A DNA stretch of 64,000 bases, taken from contig NZ_QEWO01000002.1 in assembly GCF_003402235.1 (NCBI RefSeq), positions 310,001 to 374,000 of the forward strand, in the 5' to 3' direction. The position numbers and the translations under genes are program-made. This DNA comes from Parahaliea mediterranea (GTDB lineage Bacteria; Pseudomonadota; Gammaproteobacteria; Pseudomonadales; Halieaceae). Below, piece after piece: positions 18,101 through 26,587 of this stretch. The notes below the pieces were generated by a model, which saw nothing but the letters and a program-made list of their open reading frames with translations, was not told the origin of the DNA and did no database searches. The first letter of the stretch is position 1. The number at the start of each line of letters is the position of its first letter.

Positions 18101-18654
18101 GACACCTCCCCGCTCTGGCGCTTGAGTATCTGCTTGATGCGCTCCGGCGGCTCCACCACAAAGCGTTCCAGGCGCCAGCGGTCGAAGGTTTCCAGCTCGC
18201 CGCCATCCCACACCTGTGGCTGGCGCGCGCTGGCGCGGGGTATCTGCTCCATGTCGGAATAGAATTCCACGTTATTGCCGTCGGGGTCGCGAAACACAAT
18301 GAAGGTGTTTTCGCCGGGGCCGTGGCGCCCCGGGCCGCGGTCGATCTCGATACCGCGCAGCTGCAGCATCTCGGTGATCTGCAGGATTTCGTCCACGCTC
18401 TCCACCCGGTAAGAGAAGTGCTCCACACCGGTGTAGTTGCCCGGTGGTGGGTCGATGGCATCCGGCGGCAGTTGCAGCAAGGCAAGGTCGTGGTGGTCTT
18501 CGCCGGCGCGCATGAACACCATGCGATCGTCAATCCAGTCGGAGACTTCCAGGCCCACCACATCGCGATAGAAGGCGGCGGAGCGCTGTACATCGCGCAC
18601 TTTCAGCACCAGGTGGCCAATGCGGGTCGGTTGCGGTCGGTACATGGCCCTCAC
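18097..18654 (-). CDS. VOC family protein, extradiol dioxygenase-like
   Basis: A 185-residue (or 182) two-module vicinal-oxygen-chelate protein. Possible metal ligands are the His in RIGHLVLKVRDVQRS, the His in YTGVEHFSYRVES and the Glu in DGNNVEFYSDM, which match the 2-His-1-carboxylate set of extradiol ring-cleavage enzymes. The GTG at 18654 overlaps the binding-protein stop (GTGA); an ATG three codons later is an alternative. In an operon with an FAH-family hydrolase and an alpha/beta hydrolase, ring cleavage of a catechol- or hydroxyanthranilate-type intermediate is the likely job (inference). Confidence 0.85.
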   Translation of the reverse strand: MRAMYRPQPTRIGHLVLKVRDVQRSAAFYRDVVGLEVSDWIDDRMVFMRAGEDHHDLALLQLPPDAIDPPPGNYTGVEHFSYRVESVDEILQITEMLQLRGIEIDRGPGRHGPGENTFIVFRDPDGNNVEFYSDMEQIPRASARQPQVWDGGELETFDRWRLERFVVEPPERIKQILKRQSGEVS

Positions 18655-19679
18655 TCCCCCGCCGGCGCAGCAAAAAACTGCATGGTGTAAACATCCTTCG
18701 TCTCCAGCGCCTTGTCCACCGCGTAGGCGGCGCTCAAGAAGGCCAGGGTGTTGCCCACCTTGCCCTCTTCCAGCCGGCCGAGCTGTTCGGCGCTGCCGAG
18801 CAGTTCAGACATCTCGGCAATCTGCTGCGCCGTTACCTCGCGGTTGAGCACCGGGAACTGGCGCTGCATGATGTCGGTGGCCTGCTGGGGGTTGTCGCGC
18901 ATCCAGGCGTAGCCGCGGTAGGTGGCATCCACAAAACCCTGCACCAGCGCCGGATGCTCGTTGATCAGCTTGTCGGTGGTGGCCAGGCCGCTGCCGTAGA
19001 TATCCAGGTTGAACTGGCTGTACTCGATCCAGCCCACACTCAGGCCGGCCTCGGCGGCACGCTTCTGGTACACCGCCAGGCTGTTGCCCAGCCAGCACTC
19101 GCCAGCGTCGATATCGCCTTCAATCAGCGAGGCGGCAATCACCGACGGGTCCAGCTGCATCATGGTGACGGTGTCACGCGGCAGGTTGTTGGCTGCCAGC
19201 CAGGCCGGCAGAATGGCCTGCACCGGCGAGTTCTGGCCGCCGCCCACTATCAGGCCGGCCAGATCGGCGGGCGTATCGACGGTATGACGCTCGGCGATGT
19301 AGCACAAACCCGCCGGCCAGCGCTGGTTGAGGGCGCCAATCATGCGTGTGTTGCCGCCGTTGGAGCGGTTGAGGATGATGGCCAGCGGGTCGCCGTAGCC
19401 GAACTCGAACATGCCCTGGTCCAGTTCGTTCATGGTGCGAATGCCGCCGAAGCCGCGCGTCACCGACACTGCCAGGCCCTCCTCGGCGTAAAAACCCTGA
19501 TCCATCGCCACGATCACGCCGGCCATACTGCCCTGGGGCAGCCAGGACATATTAAAAGTCACCGGTGTCAGTTTGGATTCCACCTGGCCTGTGTTGTGCT
19601 TGTCGTTGTCTGTGTCGCCGCAGGCCGACAACACGGCGGCAAAACCCAGGCCCGCCGCCACTGTCTTCAGGATGTTCAT
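18651..19679 (-). CDS. ABC transporter substrate-binding lipoprotein, NMT1/SsuA-like
   Basis: A 342-residue binding protein with a lipoprotein signal, MNILKTVAAGLGFAAVLSAC (lipobox LSAC, Cys20). Typical NMT1-like segments follow: TFNMSWLPQGSMAGVIVAMDQGFYAEEGLAVSV and GFGGIRTMNELDQGMFEFGYGDP. It belongs with the permease and ATPase of this operon. The ATG overlaps the FAH gene's stop (ATGA). It probably binds an aromatic or heteroaromatic acid related to kynurenine catabolism (inference from context only). Confidence 0.92.
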   Translation of the reverse strand: MNILKTVAAGLGFAAVLSACGDTDNDKHNTGQVESKLTPVTFNMSWLPQGSMAGVIVAMDQGFYAEEGLAVSVTRGFGGIRTMNELDQGMFEFGYGDPLAIILNRSNGGNTRMIGALNQRWPAGLCYIAERHTVDTPADLAGLIVGGGQNSPVQAILPAWLAANNLPRDTVTMMQLDPSVIAASLIEGDIDAGECWLGNSLAVYQKRAAEAGLSVGWIEYSQFNLDIYGSGLATTDKLINEHPALVQGFVDATYRGYAWMRDNPQQATDIMQRQFPVLNREVTAQQIAEMSELLGSAEQLGRLEEGKVGNTLAFLSAAYAVDKALETKDVYTMQFFAAPAGE

Positions 19680-20626
19680 GCGCAGTCCCTCGTATTGTGT
19701 TCAATGGCTTCCGCCGCCACCGGGTTGCGGATGGTGCCCACCGAGCCGACCCGCGCTTCCATTACATCACCCGCCTTCAGGAACAGGCCGCGCCCCATGC
19801 CAACGCCGGCGGGTGTGCCGGTCATGATCAGGTCGCCGCTCTGCAGGGTGAGGATGCTGGACAGGTACTCGATCTGCTCGAAGATATTCCAGATCAGCTC
19901 GCTGGTGTTGCCGTCCTGCATAGGCTCGCCGTTCAGGCTCAGGTGCAGCGACAGGTTGTGGGGGTCCGCCACGCAAGCGGCAGGCACAAACCAGGGCCCC
20001 ATGGGGCAGAAGGTGTCCCAGCTCTTGCCGCGGAACCAGTCGTGCTTGAAGGGGTAGTCGCTGCGCCGGTTCATGTCGCGGGCAGACACATCGTTGACCA
20101 CGGTATAGCCGGCAATATGCGCCAGGGCGTCTTCCTTGCGGATACGGCGCCCGCCCCGGCCGATCACCACGCCCAGCTCCACCTCCCAGTCGGGCTTTTC
20201 GGTCTCTGGCGGCAGCAGCACGGTGGCACCGGTGCCGATCACGCTGGTGGAAGCCTTCATGAAAATATAGGGGCTGGATTCGCTTTTGGCCGCAAGCAGG
20301 GTGTTCATCTCGGCGGCGTGCTCAATGTAGTTGGACGCGGTGCCGAAGATGCGCGGTGGCGTGTAGGGCGCCGGCAAGTGGCGGGCATCCACCGGCAGGG
20401 CCTGCAGCTGGCCGGCGGCGGCACGGGTGCTGGCCGCACTGGCCAGTTGCGCCAGAGTGGTTGCGCAGCCGGTGGCAATAACCTGCCCCACGCTGGCGGC
20501 CCAGGCCGGTGGCGCTGCGCCCTCAACGTCGCGCCAGCACTGGGCCAGGTCGTACAGGGTGTCTCCCAGCACCAGTGCCGGCGCCGTTCCCGCCCCGGTC
20601 TCGTAGGTCGCCAACGCGTACCACAT
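19676..20626 (-). CDS. Fumarylacetoacetate hydrolase (FAH) family protein
   Basis: A 316-residue protein with the FAH fold: DWEVELGVVIGRGGRRI (metal-binding Glu residues), YTVVNDVSARDMNRR and a C-terminal MTGTPAGVGMGRG loop. The family covers fumarylpyruvate hydrolase, acylpyruvases and 2-oxo-hepta-enedioate isomerases/decarboxylases, all acting on ring-cleavage products. The start is the ATG after CAGGAGAGGGATT; a longer frame upstream has no site. First gene of the operon, facing the GntR regulator across a promoter with a TTGAATACAA site. Confidence 0.9.
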   Translation of the reverse strand: MWYALATYETGAGTAPALVLGDTLYDLAQCWRDVEGAAPPAWAASVGQVIATGCATTLAQLASAASTRAAAGQLQALPVDARHLPAPYTPPRIFGTASNYIEHAAEMNTLLAAKSESSPYIFMKASTSVIGTGATVLLPPETEKPDWEVELGVVIGRGGRRIRKEDALAHIAGYTVVNDVSARDMNRRSDYPFKHDWFRGKSWDTFCPMGPWFVPAACVADPHNLSLHLSLNGEPMQDGNTSELIWNIFEQIEYLSSILTLQSGDLIMTGTPAGVGMGRGLFLKAGDVMEARVGSVGTIRNPVAAEAIEHNTRDCA

Positions 20627-20658
20627 AATCCCTCTCCTGTTGGTGTTATCGATTTGAC

Positions 20659-20668
20659 TTGAATACAA
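20659..20668. promoter_or_regulatory. Candidate GntR/FCD operator TTGAATACAA
   Basis: It differs by one base from the palindrome TTGTATACAA found at 32939 and 44425. It lies between the FAH-led operon and the divergent GntR gene, the usual place for an autoregulatory FCD operator. A second, weaker TTGTGTAC element follows at about 20680. FadR-subfamily sites commonly have a TNGT-N-ACNA layout, which this fits. Confidence 0.55.
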
Positions 20669-20760
20669 TCTTGGAATTTTGTGTACCTGTAAATTAACGA
20701 TCTGGCGACTGGCTATCACGTTTTTGCTATAGCCAAGCCGATTCGAGGAACAAAAACACC

Positions 20761-21423
20761 ATGAGCGGAACCATCGCAGAGCGCATTGCCCAGCAACTGG
20801 CGGACCAGATTCTGTCGGGGGAGCTGGCGCCGGGAGAGCGCATCGAGGAAAAAAAGGTCACCGAGCAGTTCGGCGTATCGCGCACGCCAGTGCGCGACGC
20901 CCTGCGCCACCTCGCCGCCACCGGCCTTGTCGCCATTCGCCCCCACCGGGGCGTTACCGTGGTGGACCTGGAAGTGGAGCAGCTCAGCGATATGTTTGAA
21001 GCCCAGGCAGAGATCGAGGCCCTGTGCGCGCAGCTGTCGGCACGGCGCATGAGCAACATCGAGCGGCGCAAGCTGGAGATGATTTCAGAGCGCAGCCGCC
21101 CCGCCCTTGAGGACACCGACCACGCCCTGTACTCCGCCACCAACGAGGATTTTCACAAACTGATCTACGCCGGCTCCCACAACGACACGCTGGAGCAGAT
21201 GGCCCTCAACCTGTGGAACCGGGTGGCGCCCTTTCGCCGCTCCATCTTCTTCAAGCTGGGCAACCGCATGGAACAGTCCTTCGACGAGCACGGCGAGATC
21301 ATCGCCGCCATCACCGCTGGCGACGAGACGCGCGCCCGGCAGGCGATGCACGCGCACATCACCAATTCCAGCGTAAACGCCATCGACTACCTGTTGCGGC
21401 ACGGGCGCGATGGCGCGGCATAA
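20761..21423 (+). CDS. GntR family transcriptional regulator, FadR/FCD subfamily
   Basis: A 220-residue regulator. Residues 1-70 form the winged helix-turn-helix (IAERIAQQLADQILSGELAPGERIEEKKVTEQFGVSRTPVRDALRHLAATGLV). Residues 80-210 form the FCD ligand domain with likely metal-binding residues in NEDFHKLIYAGSHN and SFDEHGEIIAAITAGD...HAHI. Such regulators sense organic acids, usually the substrate or an intermediate. Divergent from the FAH/ABC/kynureninase operon, which it very probably controls; similar palindromes elsewhere in the window suggest a wider regulon. Confidence 0.93.
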   Translation: MSGTIAERIAQQLADQILSGELAPGERIEEKKVTEQFGVSRTPVRDALRHLAATGLVAIRPHRGVTVVDLEVEQLSDMFEAQAEIEALCAQLSARRMSNIERRKLEMISERSRPALEDTDHALYSATNEDFHKLIYAGSHNDTLEQMALNLWNRVAPFRRSIFFKLGNRMEQSFDEHGEIIAAITAGDETRARQAMHAHITNSSVNAIDYLLRHGRDGAA

Positions 21424-21457
21424 AAGAAATGAAAATGAAGCGCTTTATAGCTTATTA

Positions 21458-21619
21458 ACAGGCCGTTGAAAAACGTTTCTAGGGACGGCTTTCTCTGCTC
21501 GATTCACTAAGGATCGCCGCTCCTACGTGAAATCTGGAGCAGTTCATGCCGTTTACTTCTCTAGATTTCACGTAGAAACGCATCATTCGTCCCCCCAAAA
21601 CGGTTTTTTAACAGCCTGC
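21458..21619. mobile_element. MITE-like repeat element at the left end of the island
   Basis: About 160 bp with imperfect terminal inverted repeats: the left end reads CAGGCCGTTGAAAAACGTTT and the right end, read on the minus strand, CAGGCTGTTAAAAAACCGTT, each followed by a G-run and GACG. Inside is a perfect inner inverted repeat, CTACGTGAAATCT (21523-21535) and AGATTTCACGTAG (21563-21575). It contains no gene. CTAGATTTCACGTAG recurs at 31642 at the other end of the AT-richer block. The ends resemble those of insertion-sequence relics, but the family is not recognised. Confidence 0.65.
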
Positions 21620-21628
21620 CAGGACGTC

Positions 21629-22984
21629 TTATCGAAGACGCAGCGTAAAAACGAGCATTCCCGATATCACCAGGGGAATTGAGAATGCAATGAAATTTGA
21701 TTGAGCAGTAACACCTGACTCGAGCGAGAAACCGGCCACGGCTGGGGCAATCACCGCGCCGAGCCTTCCCATGCCCAAAGCCCAGCCAACTCCGGTCGCC
21801 CGAACATTCGTAGCGTAGAGCTTCGCTGCTACCGCGTAGAGGGCGTTATAGGCGCTTTGTAACATAAAGCCCGTTAAAAGTATCAGGAGAAGAAGCTTTT
21901 CCTTCCCCACCATCACTTGACTAAGAATCAACATCAGGCCGCTGGTAGAGAGCATAAACACGCCAACCAGACTGCTAAGAGCGTACCGGGCTGACAACAT
22001 TCCGAACACCAGAATCCCCAACACGCCGCCAAAGCTAAATATTGTGTACGCGCTGTACGATACAGTATCGTCAAATCCCATCTGTGTTACCAACTTGGGA
22101 ATCCAACTCATAAGAAAGTACAGCGTTGACGAGCAGCAGCAAAATACCAGCCAAAGTACTAGTGTTTTCTTTCTGTAACCAGCCTCGAATAGCGCCCTGA
22201 TACTGCTCCACGCCCCCCGCTTTGCGCCAGGATCGGCAGTCTCAGGCAATTTGCTCAGTGGCGGCCGATTAAACTGGCGAAGAACAGCGTTCATACGTTG
22301 CAGTGCGCCTTCTGGCTGCCTGTTACCCAGATAGGCCAGCGACTCAGGTATCAATGCAATAGCCAGCAGGGTGAGAACCGCTGTGACTGCCCCGCCTGCC
22401 AGGAACATGCCCTTCCAGCCGGCCACAGGCATAATCACGCCAGCGACGATGCCCGTGGTCATCGCCCCCAAAGGATATCCAGCGGTAACCAACGTAATGG
22501 TAAGTGTTCGATACTTCTCGGTTGAGAACTCACTGACCAACGAAGCCTGGGTAGCGAGTAGCGCTCCTGCACCCAGGCCACTTACAAAACGAAGTGCGAT
22601 CAAAGAATAGACATCCCGCGACAGGGCCGTCATGAGTACGGAGAAGCTGATGGCACAAAGGGCGCCTATGATAACCTTGCGGCGGCCCAAGATGTCTGCA
22701 ACGGGGGCGATCAACATGCCCCCGACCATCATTCCCGCCAGAGCGAAGCTAAACAGCAAGCCAATACGGCTTTCATCGAGGCTGAGCGCCGCGCCTATCT
22801 CCTTCGCTGCTACCGCCATCACGGTAATGTCGAAACCATCGACAATATTGAATAGAAGGCACAAGGCAATGACCACGACCTGCCGCGAGCAGGGCTTAAT
22901 CTGGATCGCTTCGGCCGCATCCAAATCACGCCAAAGGTTAGCGACTTGCTGAGGGGCTTCCGTGGACGATTCTCTTTTATTCAT
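21629..22984 (-). CDS. MFS transporter, aromatic acid:H+ symporter (AAHS)-like
   Basis: A 451-residue transporter with 12 membrane segments. The first helix carries FNIVDGFDITVMAVAA, the DGFD motif of the AAHS family, and the loop after helix 2 carries VADILGRRKVIIGAL (MFS signature). A second GMLSARYAL loop follows the central domain. AAHS members import aromatic acids such as 4-hydroxybenzoate; related members carry sugar acids. Its start overlaps the TIM-barrel gene's end by 8 bp, so the two are co-translated. Codon use is less GC-rich than in neighbouring blocks, in line with transfer. Confidence 0.88.
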   Translation of the reverse strand: MNKRESSTEAPQQVANLWRDLDAAEAIQIKPCSRQVVVIALCLLFNIVDGFDITVMAVAAKEIGAALSLDESRIGLLFSFALAGMMVGGMLIAPVADILGRRKVIIGALCAISFSVLMTALSRDVYSLIALRFVSGLGAGALLATQASLVSEFSTEKYRTLTITLVTAGYPLGAMTTGIVAGVIMPVAGWKGMFLAGGAVTAVLTLLAIALIPESLAYLGNRQPEGALQRMNAVLRQFNRPPLSKLPETADPGAKRGAWSSIRALFEAGYRKKTLVLWLVFCCCSSTLYFLMSWIPKLVTQMGFDDTVSYSAYTIFSFGGVLGILVFGMLSARYALSSLVGVFMLSTSGLMLILSQVMVGKEKLLLLILLTGFMLQSAYNALYAVAAKLYATNVRATGVGWALGMGRLGAVIAPAVAGFSLESGVTAQSNFIAFSIPLVISGMLVFTLRLR

Positions 22985-24002
22985 CAGGCAACTGAGCCCG
23001 CGAGGGAAGATTCATATTCATCCAGGCACTTGAAAAGACGGCGCTCTCCCACACTGGCAGATCGGCGCGGTCATTCTCAACGACTAGCCAGCCACTGAAG
23101 TCCTCACCCAGCGCCTTGAATACCGCTGCCAGATCGAGATCACCTCTACCCGGTTCAATCCAGATACCGCTTTTAACAGCATCCTGGTAGGTGCCTGTTC
23201 CCTGGTGGCTGGACCTGGCAATCGCCCCCCTAACATCTTTGATATGTACGCCTGCAACCCTGTCGTGGTAGTCACGGATAATCATGGCCGGATCGACCCC
23301 CGCCCAATAGAGGTGCCCCACGTCCGGACCAAAATCCAGTATTGCCGGGCTCACATAGTCGAGCACCTGCCGGACTTCGCTTTCGGTTTCGATCCAGCCC
23401 CCCACATGCTGGTGCAGCGCGGGACGCACTCCCTCCGCAACAAGCACGTGAGCTATCTGATCCATTAGTTTGGCTATGCGCTCAAGACGGGCCAGGTCAA
23501 AGGCAACTCCCTGGGCGGGCACCGCCACGCGCGGCGCACTTTTGAGTTGGGACATTGAAACGAACATTCGGTCCTGGCCGCACACCACATGCTGCTCTGC
23601 AGCTTGCTTTACAAGTTCGAGCGTTGTCTTCTGCGACCGGCCTTCTTCAGGCAGACGGATGGAAAGATAGCCCGGGGCAGCCTCAAGGTCCGCCTGCGCC
23701 AGTGCCGAACGAAACTCCTGAGCTGAAATGTCTCCCGGGACCGCGACGGGAACGGCGTTAAACCCCGCCGATTTGACTAGGTTCAGCAGCTCACCCAACG
23801 GAGGCAAAAGCCGCGGGTCGATCCAGCCATCGGGCGTCGCCATCCACTGAATGGGATTGAGCGCCATTTTCCATCTATTCCGGGCTTCCGAGCTTTCAGG
23901 TCGGTCAGGACAATTCCCTGCCAACGCGTGGGTACCTGTGGCGGTGATCGCCGCAAATGCTGACGCACCTAGAAAATTTCGTCTGCCAAAGCCTGCTGCC
24001 AT
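22977..24002 (-). CDS. Sugar phosphate isomerase/epimerase-like TIM-barrel protein, Tat-exported
   Basis: A 341-residue AP-endonuclease-2/xylose-isomerase-like barrel. It begins with a Tat-type signal (AAGFGRRNFLGASAFAAITA). Possible metal-site segments are PALHQHVGGWIETESEV, LDFGPDVGHLYWAGVDP, VAGVHIKDVRG and WLVVENDRAD. Members act as isomerases, epimerases, or as lyases on 3-keto-glycosides. The start chosen has a strong AAGGAGGAGCAC site; an ATG 24 bp upstream does not. Beside a periplasmic GMC dehydrogenase, action on an oxidised sugar is plausible (inference). Confidence 0.85.
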   Translation of the reverse strand: MAAGFGRRNFLGASAFAAITATGTHALAGNCPDRPESSEARNRWKMALNPIQWMATPDGWIDPRLLPPLGELLNLVKSAGFNAVPVAVPGDISAQEFRSALAQADLEAAPGYLSIRLPEEGRSQKTTLELVKQAAEQHVVCGQDRMFVSMSQLKSAPRVAVPAQGVAFDLARLERIAKLMDQIAHVLVAEGVRPALHQHVGGWIETESEVRQVLDYVSPAILDFGPDVGHLYWAGVDPAMIIRDYHDRVAGVHIKDVRGAIARSSHQGTGTYQDAVKSGIWIEPGRGDLDLAAVFKALGEDFSGWLVVENDRADLPVWESAVFSSAWMNMNLPSRAQLPDE

Positions 24003-24136
24003 GTGCTCCTCCTTGGATTCATTCAAGCTTCCTCCCCGTCATCAGTGGGTTGCCGGATCGATTCGGCAGCCAATCACCATTCGCCCCAGCGCCATCGTCT
24101 TAACTTCTATCGCTTCAGCACATCCAATCAATACCA

Positions 24137-24154
24137 AATGTAAACGTTTACATT
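24137..24154. promoter_or_regulatory. LacI-type operator palindrome
   Basis: Perfect 18-bp palindrome AATGTAAACGTTTACATT with the central CG typical of LacI-family operators. It lies between the divergent TIM-barrel/MFS and GMC dehydrogenase units. The same 18 bp, plus two or more matching flanking bases on each side, occurs at 31387-31404. No LacI gene is present in the window. Confidence 0.8.
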
Positions 24155-24258
24155 ATATATTTCAAGTATTAAGCTTCATCTATCCCTCTGCCTATGGTTC
24201 TGGGCGGATGCGGGGCTTACACCCGTGTGAATGAGTAAATCTATTTTTGGATAAGGAC

Positions 24259-24828
24259 ATGAACAGAAGGCAACTACTGGCCGCTTCAGCCTGGGCACTG
24301 GCAATCACTGGATCCTGGCCCGTTGCCTCGGGCCTGCGCTCCTCGGCATCGACGTCTTTCACTTCCAGTAGTAGCGAAACACTATCCGCTCACAAACGAG
24401 AGCTTGTGCGATGCATTTGTGAGGCCATTATTCCAGAAACCGATACGCCTGGAGCCACTACTGCGCGAGTCCCGGATTTCATAAAGCTGATCTACGATGA
24501 CTGGTTCACAGCCGAGGAACGTCGGGAGTTTCTGTCTGGCCTGTATATCGTCGATGGGTACGCCCGACGCAGGCATTCGCAATCCTTTATCAGGCAACCC
24601 CTGTCGATACAACAGGACATTTTTCGTTCTCTGCAGCGGGAAGCCGAGGAAGCCCAAGACAGAAATATCGACCTTCGGGAGTTCGTTGCCACGATTCGGG
24701 AACTGGTCGTCACCGGATACTTCATGTCTGAAGCGGCTTCCAAGAACACCCTCGCCTACAACCCGGCGCCAATGAGCTATGAAGGAGATTACGCGCTCGA
24801 CAATGTCAACAAACAGTGGACCTACTGA
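24259..24828 (+). CDS. Gluconate 2-dehydrogenase subunit 3 family protein
   Basis: A 189-residue protein with a Tat/Sec-like signal (NRRQLLAASAWALAITG). Its body (LVRCICEAIIPETDTPGATTARVPDFIKLIYDDWFTAEERREFLSGL) matches the small gamma subunit that escorts FAD-dependent GMC dehydrogenases through the Tat system. Translation starts at the ATG after AAGGAC; a TTG 12 bp upstream is less likely. It is followed 30 bp later by the catalytic subunit. The operator palindrome lies about 105 bp upstream. Confidence 0.9.
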   Translation: MNRRQLLAASAWALAITGSWPVASGLRSSASTSFTSSSSETLSAHKRELVRCICEAIIPETDTPGATTARVPDFIKLIYDDWFTAEERREFLSGLYIVDGYARRRHSQSFIRQPLSIQQDIFRSLQREAEEAQDRNIDLREFVATIRELVVTGYFMSEAASKNTLAYNPAPMSYEGDYALDNVNKQWTY

Positions 24829-24858
24829 GAACATCGTCCGAACTGCGGAGACCATGAT

Positions 24859-26556
24859 ATGCCTTTACAAGAGAACCCTGAATTTCATGCCATCGTCATA
24901 GGTTCCGGTATCACAGGTGGCTGGGCTGCCAAGGAACTGACAGAAAAGGGGCTCAGCGTGTTGCTACTCGAACGCGGTAAAATGATCGAGCATGGCAAGG
25001 ACTACCGGGGCGAGCATATGCCGCCGTGGCAGATTCCTTTTGGCGGACTTCCGCTGCGGGATTTGTATGATCGAGACTATTTCATTCAGCGAAAGAGTTA
25101 TGCTTTTGACGAAACGACAAGGCACTTCTGGAATAATGACCGCCTGAACCCCTACCTACACGAAAACAACGAATTTAACTGGATGCGGACAGATACTGTA
25201 GGCGGGCGCTCACTGGTATGGGGGCGCCATGTATACCGGTGGAGTGACCTCGATTTCAGCGCCAACGCCAACGACGGCCACGGCGTGGACTGGCCGATTC
25301 GATACACCGATATCGAGCCCTGGTATAGATATGTGGAGCGCTTTATTGGCGTCAGCGGCCAGGCGGAACAACTGCCCCACCTTCCAGATGGTGAGTTCCT
25401 TCCCCCCATGGAACTGAACGTAGCGGAGGAGCACATTCGCGGCTGCATCGCCAGGCGCTTCCCCGGCCGGCTCTTGACTCCGGGAAGGCTTGCGATTCTC
25501 ACACGAGCACACAACGGTCGTGCGCCCTGCCACTACTGTGGCCCTTGCCACCGGGGGTGCTCGACCGGATCTTACTTCAGCACCCAGAGTTCGACCCTTC
25601 CCGCGGCAATAAAGACAGGTAAGTTGACCCTGAAAAGCGATGTCGTGGTCGAAAAATTGAATTACGATCCCGAGCGTGCACGAATTGCATCTGTAGACGT
25701 TATCGACACTCGAACCCACGCCCGCAAAAGACATACCGCGAGAATGGTATTCCTGTGTGCCTCCACGGTTGGATCGACACAAATACTGCTGAACTCCAGC
25801 TCGGAATCTTTCCCAAACGGATTGGGCAACCGCAGCGGTGCGCTTGGCCGCTACCTTATGGACCATACCATGGCATCCAGCACAACCGCCATCGTGCCGG
25901 GAATGCTCGACAGATATGTCTACGGAAACCGCCCCTCCGGAATCTACCTCCCTCGGTTTCGCAATCTCCAGCCAGAGCGCGAAGTAGATTTTGTGCGTGG
26001 ATATGGCTATCAGGGAGGCGCCAAGCGCATGACCTGGCAGAATATGATTCACGCCACCAGCGACATTGGAGAACGCTATAAGGATCGACTTTCCGCACCC
26101 GGCCCTTGGTCCATTCGTCTGGTCGGCCTCGGGGAATGCCTCCCCTATCGAACGAATGCCATTACATTGAATCACCGGAAGCTCGACCGCTTTGGAGTGC
26201 CCCAGGTCCAGTTTGCTTTCAGTTACCGGGAGAACGAGCACCGAATGGTTCGGGATATGGCGACCCAGGCTGAGGTAATGCTGCGTTCCGCAGGGTGCAT
26301 GGACATAAAATCCCATATCGAAATGAACACCGGGGGAGATACCATACATGAGATGGGAACCGCCCGAATGGGAAGAGATCCGCAAACATCGGTTCTTAAC
26401 CGCTGGAATCAGGTGCACGATGTACCGAACCTGTTTGTCACCGACGGTTCATGTATGGCGTCGTCGTCTTGCGTCAACCCTTCGCTGACATATATGGCGT
26501 TGACTGCCAGGGCAGCGGACTACGCAGCCAAAGAGTTCAAGGCCGGACGCATATAG
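24859..26556 (+). CDS. GMC family FAD-dependent dehydrogenase, catalytic subunit
   Basis: A 565-residue GMC oxidoreductase. FAD-binding AIVIGSGITGGWAAKELTEKG lies near residue 11, and the C-terminal active site has His in TIHEMGTARMGRDP and Asn in SSSCVNPSLTYMALTARA. A cysteine cluster, CHYCGPCHRGC (C-x2-C-x2-C-x3-C, near residue 225), matches the iron-sulfur site position known from bacterial FAD glucose dehydrogenases. With the gamma subunit it should oxidise a sugar or glycoside in the periplasm (for example at C3 or C1). The usual cytochrome c subunit is not in the window. Substrate not established. Confidence 0.9.
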   Translation: MPLQENPEFHAIVIGSGITGGWAAKELTEKGLSVLLLERGKMIEHGKDYRGEHMPPWQIPFGGLPLRDLYDRDYFIQRKSYAFDETTRHFWNNDRLNPYLHENNEFNWMRTDTVGGRSLVWGRHVYRWSDLDFSANANDGHGVDWPIRYTDIEPWYRYVERFIGVSGQAEQLPHLPDGEFLPPMELNVAEEHIRGCIARRFPGRLLTPGRLAILTRAHNGRAPCHYCGPCHRGCSTGSYFSTQSSTLPAAIKTGKLTLKSDVVVEKLNYDPERARIASVDVIDTRTHARKRHTARMVFLCASTVGSTQILLNSSSESFPNGLGNRSGALGRYLMDHTMASSTTAIVPGMLDRYVYGNRPSGIYLPRFRNLQPEREVDFVRGYGYQGGAKRMTWQNMIHATSDIGERYKDRLSAPGPWSIRLVGLGECLPYRTNAITLNHRKLDRFGVPQVQFAFSYRENEHRMVRDMATQAEVMLRSAGCMDIKSHIEMNTGGDTIHEMGTARMGRDPQTSVLNRWNQVHDVPNLFVTDGSCMASSSCVNPSLTYMALTARAADYAAKEFKAGRI

Positions 26557-26587
26557 CCTGCCCGGCGAGGTCAGGAGCCAGCGGACG

